This document shows, piece after piece, positions 58,097 to 64,000 of a DNA stretch of 64,000 nucleotides; positions within the stretch are counted from its first letter, which is position 1, and each line of letters begins with the position of its first letter. A program made the position numbers and the translations under genes. The DNA comes from Crambe crambe (lineage: Eukaryota > Porifera > Demospongiae > Poecilosclerida > Crambeidae), in assembly GCA_963924555.1 (NCBI GenBank), contig OZ004581.1, positions 4,464,001 to 4,528,000 of the forward strand, written 5' to 3'. Below the pieces are notes generated by a model. That model saw nothing but the letters and a program-made list of their open reading frames with translations, had not been told where the DNA came from and did not search any database.

Positions 58097-58137
58097 CCTA
58101 GTCTGGCTTTGCGCTCGGGGCTGCGCCGCCAGACTAC
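58097..58137. repeat. TAGTCTGGC hairpin
   Basis: AGTCTGGCTTTGCGC and GCGCCGCCAGACT around a CTCGGGGCT loop. Resembles the ends of the MULE-like element at 52888-53345 and the hairpin at 63620-63690. Confidence 0.5.
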
Positions 58138-58798
58138 AACACACCTTTTTGTATTAAGGAAAGCCATTGCGTTGGCGTGGTATCCAGATCTGGAGTATTT
58201 ACGGAATGGTAAATTCAAATGCAGATGTATGTGACTCAGAACCATCAGCAATAAAAGTTGCATGGTAAAAGACAGAGAGGAAAGTGCACTTTCCTGTTTA
58301 AGTATAATCACTACTTCCTGTACAAGCTTATTTCTTGTCCAATATTGGCAAGTGGTCATCTTACTTTGATACAGTAGCAGAGAATACAGACTTGATGCTG
58401 AAGTCAAAGAATCTCTCTGCAAAATCATTATGAACCAATTGATTATGAGAAAAATTATTTTCTTAAGAGTCCAGAAAATGGTGACCACCCTATGTGCAAA
58501 TATGAAATAGTCATAAACCTAGATTCACTATGAAGTCCTTTCAGATAAGTCAACTTTTGCAATAGCCAAGCAGCCACTCCTGAGAATGAGAAGATTCAGT
58601 GGCACTTTAACAATAACCAGAGGGAACAGCAGAGCAGCTAATATCTGCCACAATCCATATCCTATTATTGAAACTGCAATTAAAAAAATTACATACTAAG
58701 TAAAAAAAATTACATACTAAGGCCATACCTATTCGATTATTGCAGCGAGCGAGCTGACTCTCAGGTCATGACTCATTGAAATTTTAAATATATATATA
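58138..58798. other. Unassigned intergenic DNA
   Basis: A minus-strand open frame spans 58488-58048 but has no recognisable domain. 58735-58795 is a scrap of the 43499 element. Confidence 0.35.
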
Positions 58799-59255
58799 AG
58801 ACTTATTACACGAGTCAGCGTGAGATATGGGGAGATATTTCACGAGCTGAAGGCGAGTGAAATATCTCGCCATATCTCACAGCTGACGAGTGTAATAAGT
58901 GATTTATTCTTACAGTGCACAACGTATGTCATAACTAACAAGTCTAAGGAGTGTTTATAGCCATCATATAAACATACATCCGTAGGAAGCTATTATGAGA
59001 ACCTGTAATACTCACCACGAAGCACTTTAGATAAGCCTAGCAGCCTACCGGACCCTACAAACAACTAATGCACTTCGACAAACCGCTGTAAGATTCAATT
59101 AAGCTTGCCTATCATCTTCAGAAATGTCGGCCAAAAAGGTTACTAGGCTAGTCTGCGCATGCGTAGTATACCGTTGAATATGGGGATTTATTCAACGGCT
59201 CGTCTATATATGGGGGAAATGTACTAGTGGGCGTGGTCTGTAAGAATAAATAATT
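58799..59255. mobile_element. Hairpin plus miniature element with TTTATTCTTACAG ends
   Basis: A hairpin 58803-58890 (TATTACACGAGTCAGC and GAGATATTTCACGAGC facing inverse copies ending GACGAGTGTAATA) is followed by an element from GATTTATTCTTACAG (58901) to CTGTAAGAATAAATAA (59250). Same layout as 25383-26122 but different sequence. Confidence 0.6.
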
Positions 59256-59328
59256 GCAGCGAGCGAGCGAAGCGAGTGAGCTGACTCTCAGGTCATGACT
59301 CATTGAAATTTTAAATATATATATATAT

Positions 59329-60035
59329 CAGAGAGTGCGCTAGCACTCTCTAAGTAGGGATGGCGGGTCAAAGGTCATAGGACTGTATAAACTAAAAACT
59401 CTTCTTTCTCTTCTACCCCTACTCTACAGGTTCTCAGAAGGCTACAGTGAATTATTACATCTACAAAGAAGAGAGGAGAATGTTCCAAGACCAAAAATTC
59501 ATTCGCTAACATAAGAAAAAAACGATGTCTTAAATTGACTTTTGTTCTTTTTCTTTATAATAATAATAATCAGAGAGTGCGCTAGCACTCTCTAAGTAGG
59601 GATGGCAGGTCAAAGGTCATAGGACTGTATAAACTAAAACTCTTCTTTCTCTTCTACCCTTGTTCTACAGGTTCTCAGAAGGCTACAGTGAGATACTACT
59701 ACTACAAAGAAGAGAGGAGAGTGTTCAAAAATCAAAAATTCATTCGCTAACATAAGAAAAAAACGAGTTCTAAAATTGACTTTTGTTCATTTTCTTTATC
59801 AGAGAGTGCGCTAGCACTCTCTAAGTAGGGATGGCGGGTCAAAGGTCATAAGACTGTATAAACTAAAAACTCTTCTTTCTCTTCTACCCTTACTCTACAG
59901 GTTCTCAGAAGGCTACAGTGAATTATTACATCTACAAAGAAGAGAGGAGAATGTTCCAAGACCAAATATTCATTCGCTAACATAAGAAAAAAACGATGTC
60001 TAAAATTGATTTTTCTTTATAATAATAATAATAAT
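59329..60035 (+). repeat. Three tandem head units of the CAGAGAGTGCG element
   Basis: Units begin CAGAGAGTGCGCTAGCACTC at 59329, 59571 and 59800 (242, 229 and 236 bp). Each contains GTAGGGATGGC, CTCTACAGGTTCTCAGAAGG and AACATAAGAAAAAAACGA, and ends at a short TAA run. Confidence 0.85.
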
Positions 60036-60888
60036 CAGATCGACGTACCGGCTTACTGGCTATAGTCATCAAAATTCTGCTTTGGCCATCTGTTAGAGCG
60101 GCACCTAGAGGCTGATCTTTTGCTATTAGTTTCGACTAAGGCTCTACTTCACTATTCGAGCACTCGGAACACTAGCTAGTCTTTCTACGCCATTTTGAAG
60201 TGCACGTCGTTAGGGGGCGGGGCTTATGGGCGGGCCACGTAAGCTTCTTAAGTTTAGCTAGCTAATAGTTTAATCGTTTAGCTAGCTATTTATTCTTATC
60301 TGATGATGTTCCAGTCACTCAGATGCTCATCTTTAGCTAGTAGTATTATAGCCAGTACTTGGCTGTAGTGTAGTCAGCTCACTTCACCATGCCATGCACA
60401 TGTCATTTAGCTACATTGTTGTTGCTGTAAAGTTATTAAATAATAGACGAAACTTAAATAGCTAAACAAATTCTTCAACCAGAGACTGCTACCTACAAAA
60501 GAAAAAGATACTCATGTCAAATTAATAATCACTGCATGCATACTCTCAGTTGAAGTGACAGTAAATACTGCCACTCAATTCTTTACATACACAAACTTAC
60601 ATTCAACTTCAAGCACTAAGAAAAAAGGATAGAAACAAGTAAGCGCAAAAAATTTCTTCTAAATAAAAAGGTTAAGTAGGGATAGCTTAAAATCTAGCTG
60701 GGCTATATAATGTACTGCAGTCGTATGAAAACAATCCCTACTTTTACAACTGCCATAGCTAGCTATAGGTAGTGGATGTAAATGTAGGGATTGTTTTCAT
60801 ACGACTGCAGTACATTATATAGCCCAGCTAGATTTTAAGCTATCCCTACTTAACCTTTTTATTTAGAAGAAATTTTTTGCGCTTACTT

Positions 60889-60919
<31 letters not shown>

Positions 60920-61556
60920 GGATAATAAATATAAGATCAACTCCCCGACTTACTGGCTATAGTCATCAAAATTCTGTTTTGGCCATCTGTTAGAGCAGCG
61001 GCACCTAGAGGCTGATCTTTTGCTATTAGTTTTGACTAAGGCTCTACTTCACTATTCGATAGCACTCGGCACTAGCTAATCTTTCTACGCCATTTTGAAG
61101 CGCACGTCGGTAGGGGGCGGGGCCTATGGGCGGAGCCACGAAAATTCAAACTGTTCAGTAGCTCTGCTAGCTAGGCTTAGGTCTTCAGTTTAATCGTTTA
61201 GCTAGCTATTTATTCTTATCTGATGATGTTCCAGTCACTCCTTTCTCAGTTGAAGTGACGGTCAATGCAAGCATTAAGAAAAAGGATGGAAACAAGTGAG
61301 CACAAAAAATTTCTTCTAAATAAAAAGGTTAAGTAGGGATAGCCTTAAATCTAGCTAGGCTATGTAATGTACTGCAGCCTAGCTCGTATGAAAACAATCC
61401 TTACTTTTACAACTGCCATAGCTAGCTATAGGTAGTGGATGTAATGTAGGGATTGTTTTCATACGAGCTAGGCTGCAGTACATTACATAGCCCAGCTAGA
61501 TTTAAGGCTATCCCTACTTAACCTTTTTATTTAGAAGAAATTTTTTGTGCTCACTT

Positions 61557-61588
<32 letters not shown>

Positions 61589-62206
61589 CAGATCGACGTA
61601 CCGGCTTACTGGCTATAGTCATCAAAATTCTGCTTTGGCCATCTGTTAGAGCAGCACCTAGAGGCTGATCTTTTGCTATTAGTTTTGACTAAGGCTCTAC
61701 TTCACTATTCAAGCACTCGGAACACTAGCTAATCTTTCGACGCCATTTTGAAGCGCACGTCGTTAGGGGGCGGGGCTTATGGGCGGGGCCACGTAAGCTT
61801 CTTAAGATTAGCTAGCTAGCTAGCTAAGCTTAGCTAGGTCTTCAGTACAGTTTAATCGTTTAGCTAGCTATTTATTCTTATCTGATGATGTTTTTGCTGA
61901 ATTACAGTACAGATGCTCATCTTATAGTAGTATTATAGCCAGTACTTGGCTATAGTGTAGCTAGTCAGCTCACTTCACCATGCCATGCACATGTCATTTA
62001 GCTACATTGCTGTTGCTGTAAAGTAAATAATAGACAAAACTTAAATAGCTAAACAAATTCTTCAACCAGAGACTGTGTATGTACCTACAAAAGAAATATC
62101 AAATTAATAATCACTGCATGCATACTCTCAGTAAATACTGCCACTCAATTCTTTACATACACAAACTTATTCAACTTCAAGCACTAATAAAAAAGGATAG
62201 AAACAC
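60036..62206 (+). repeat. Three tandem body units with terminal palindromes
   Basis: Body units start near 60036, 60925 and 61588 (CAGATCGACGTACCGGC or close variants), separated by (TAA)n runs. Units 1 and 2 end in near-perfect palindromes with ACAAGT ends (60635-60890 and 61292-61558). Unit 3 lacks the palindrome and runs into the frame at 62614-62177. Shared blocks include AGCACCTAGAGGCTGATCTT and CGCCATTTTGAAG. Non-coding. Confidence 0.85.
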
Positions 62207-62614
62207 GTAATTTGCATTTGAATTTGAATTTGAATTTTCATTTTCATTTTCATTTTCATGTGAATTTGAATTTGAATTTGCATTTGCATCTGCACCCGAA
62301 TTTGAAATTGTCGTACATGCAACATCAGAATCTGATGCAGAAGCAGAAGCAGAAGGACCTCGATCCTGTCCACAGCCCAGCAGTGAAGAAGAAACCGGAC
62401 AAACATTAGTTGATAGAGAAACTGGAGTAACAGAACTTGTACTCGTACTTGAATTTGTAGAACTTTTAGGACTTGATACAATATGCGATGCTGAATTTAT
62501 GTTTGAACAAAGATCTAGGCGACTTGGAAGACAATTTTGACATGGTTTTCCTGCCTTTACACAGACACAACCTTTACAGCGACTAGATCTATTACATTTA
62601 CAACAAATCACCAT
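62177..62614 (-). CDS. Cys-rich domain fragment with hexamer-coded tail
   Basis: ATG at 62614. Residues 4-45 are a compact Cys-rich module (CCKCNRSSRCKGCVCVKAG, then CQNCLPS and LCSN), a CXC-like zinc-binding type I have seen in invertebrate transposon-associated proteins. A Ser/Thr-rich middle follows. The tail alternates SNSNSN and ENENEN, encoded by a (AAATTC/AAATGA)-type hexanucleotide tract at 62210-62290. The frame then ends a few codons into the tandem array at 62206, so the true 3' part is missing. Function unknown; a fragment of a mobile-element protein is my best guess. Confidence 0.5.
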   Translation of the reverse strand: MVICCKCNRSSRCKGCVCVKAGKPCQNCLPSRLDLCSNINSASHIVSSPKSSTNSSTSTSSVTPVSLSTNVCPVSSSLLGCGQDRGPSASASASDSDVACTTISNSGADANANSNSNSHENENENENSNSNSNANYVFLSFFISA

Positions 62615-62689
62615 AATTGTATTTTCCTCACACTCGAATTTAATTAATAATCAAACCATTATAACATTTATGCACACTTTTATAGGGTA

Positions 62690-62850
62690 TAATATCACCC
62701 TAGTTGTGATACTACTATTCTCTATCAAATAGTTATTAACCGCGCGCGTGCGGTTTGTAGTGAATTATAAGCACTCGCGGTTTGTAGTGAATTATAAGCA
62801 CTCGCGGTTTGTAGTGAATTATAAGCACTCGCGGTTTGTAGTGAATTATA
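62690..62850. repeat. 27-bp tandem repeat from a fold-back end
   Basis: GCGGTTTGTAGTGAATTATA plus AGCACTC is repeated about four times. The first copy is preceded by TAGTTATTAACCGCGCGCG, the fold-back end of repeat A (26134, 32264). So this array grew from one arm of that repeat. 62690-62730 also matches 26045-26090. Confidence 0.75.
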
Positions 62851-63130
62851 AGCTGACTCTCAGGTCATGACTCATTGAAATTTTAAATATATATATATAT
62901 ATATCTAGGTCTACACTCCAAAATGCCCCAGGCGTACATATGTACGTGTCGTACAATAGTAGCACCCCTGCGCGTGCATTTATGCGCATGCTCCAGTTGC
63001 AATTGCTTGATTGATTTCTACATCGCTTTGTATATATAGCATGGTGGATAGTAGGGCTAGGCTTAGCCTCGTACCCAGGCCTTATTAAAATAAGGGCCTG
63101 GTATCCACTGTTTGCGCGTGCATGACCCCA
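62851..63130. repeat. Fragment of the 43499 element plus CCAGGCC hairpin
   Basis: TGACTCTCAGGTCATGACTC, (TA)n, CACTCCAAAATGCCCCAGG, TTGATTGATTTCTACATCGC, then a hairpin AGCCTCGTACCCAGGCCTTA facing TAAGGGCCTGGTATCC at 63063-63110. Confidence 0.6.
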
Positions 63131-63830
63131 GCATCTATGAATATCATTATAGTGTGCGGATGACGCCGTAGAGTGGGAGGTGCTAATTAGATGACTCGAT
63201 CTTTGCCGCAGGAACAAGACTCAGTAGCCAAGTTCTCCTTGGAAGCAGACTTTAAAGAGGTGATTATGGAGGCCTTCACATACTTCTTTCTCAATCCTCT
63301 GACCTGATCATCCATCTGGAGCAAGAACTGCGCTTCTCTTCCCAGCTAGCTACCACCTCTTTTTTCTTATTAAAGAATCTCGCGCGGCCAGACCTTTCCG
63401 AGACAAATGGAAGTTCTGGTGGTCCACTACAAACGGCAGAACTTAGCTCTTCCCAAAACCAGTCGGCAGACATAAAAATACTTCGTAGACAGACCTGATG
63501 GGCCAAGCTCTGTTCCTCCACATAAGGCAAGCCCAACGTCTCCAAGCCTTGGAAAGCGACGGCGTCAGAGAAACAAGTATCATTGCCGCTGGTAGCCACA
63601 TTGGTGGCGTAGCTGAAGCTTAGTCTGGCGTCGCCAGCCCAGCTTTTCTTCTTTTTTGGGGGGGACGGGGAAGAAAAGTGGTCTGGTAGCTCTAGCATCA
63701 ACTACTTGTGTCGCCCGCGCGCGCAGCTATAGCTGCGTCCCAATCAGATTGCTCTATTCAGTCACGTGAAGTAGTATTAATGTTGGCGAGACACACCCAC
63801 TATTTATTCCAGGTTGGCAGAGCTAGAGCT
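63131..63830. other. Unassigned DNA with an AGTCTGGC hairpin
   Basis: Hairpin 63620-63692 (AGTCTGGCGTCGCCAGC, AAGCTGGG and TTTTCTTC against GAAGAAAAG and GGTCTGG). A minus-strand frame at 63701-63291 is open for 136 codons and looks somewhat protein-like (SGNDTCFSDAVAFQGLETLG) but is unrecognised and crosses the hairpin. Confidence 0.35.
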
Positions 63831-64000
63831 ATGGAGAAGTAACCAAGAGCTGTGTTTAAACAGCTAGGAATACCTGGCCTGAAGCCTGAACGGTTGGAAG
63901 TTGTATCAGCGATTTTCAAGGGCGATGTGTTCGCAATTCTACCTACTGGCTTCGGAAAATTATTCAACACGCATGTATATTGCAATTTAAATTATTTTTG
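63831..64000 (+). pseudogene. RecQ-like helicase N-terminal fragment
   Basis: Frame from ATG 63831 with a TAA as fourth codon, then FKQLGIPGLKPERLEVVSA and GDVFAILPTGFGK, the Q-motif-to-Walker-A start of a RecQ/DEAD-type helicase. Beyond the GK the translation no longer follows the family (LFNTHVYCN), so similarity is lost at about 63960, and the window ends at 64000. Looks like a broken fragment, perhaps carried within a mobile element. Confidence 0.6.

Noticed and set aside
58048-58488. 146-codon minus-strand frame
   Set aside because: Leucine/isoleucine-rich start, no family resemblance, and it crosses a hairpin repeat.
59329-60035. CRISPR-like array
   Set aside because: The repeats are about 235 bp head units without short spacers, in an animal-type genome; they are transposon-derived tandem repeats.

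Overview
The window looks like nuclear DNA of an early-branching animal, most likely a demosponge resembling Amphimedon. This is inferred from the overall AT-rich composition, short GT-AG introns (often 50-150 bp), sponge-like domain mixes (nucleoside phosphorylase plus Death; a NIDO-AMOP-VWD-EGF mucin-type receptor), and a very high load of palindromic miniature transposons. No rRNA, tRNA or CRISPR was recognised. No database search was possible, so all family names come from motifs read by eye.

Layout. 1-5110: a plus-strand gene with an N-terminal nucleoside-phosphorylase-like domain and a C-terminal Death domain; its 5' end lies outside the window or was not found. 5111-8255: repeats and unassigned sequence. 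8260-10480: a degraded Ty3/Gypsy-type fossil with integrase parts upstream of reverse transcriptase. 12687-12922: two orphan exons of a phosphatidylinositol synthase (CDIPT-like) gene. 12990-20760: mostly dispersed repeats. 20791-34675 (minus): a long MUC4-like gene (NIDO, AMOP, VWD, EGF repeats, a SEA-like module, Thr-rich stalk, hydrophobic C-terminus). The intron between its AMOP and VWD parts holds about 7 kb of nested repeats, including a piggyBac transposase and a 192-bp higher-order satellite. 35457-37563 (minus): a 5'-truncated tandem copy of the EGF-to-stalk part of that gene. 38651-40882 (minus): an apparently intact, intronless, secreted NHL-repeat protein. 40900-64000: almost wholly transposon-derived.

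The most interesting structure is 51384-57010. It reads as one DNA transposon with roughly 95-bp terminal inverted repeats and TA target duplications. It carries two convergent genes whose start codons both sit at the inner edge of a terminal repeat: a DD34E Tc1/IS630-type transposase on the minus strand, and a spliced accessory protein with a ubiquitin/PB1-like region and a SHOCT-like C-terminus on the plus strand. It has been hit by at least five later insertions with readable target duplications (TA, TA, 7 bp, 9 bp and TTA), and the TTA insertion brings its own Cys-rich gene. The second notable structure is 26808-32248, where two 452-bp direct copies of a piggyBac-type miniature element flank the transposase and satellite, with TTAA at all four junctions, like a composite transposon.
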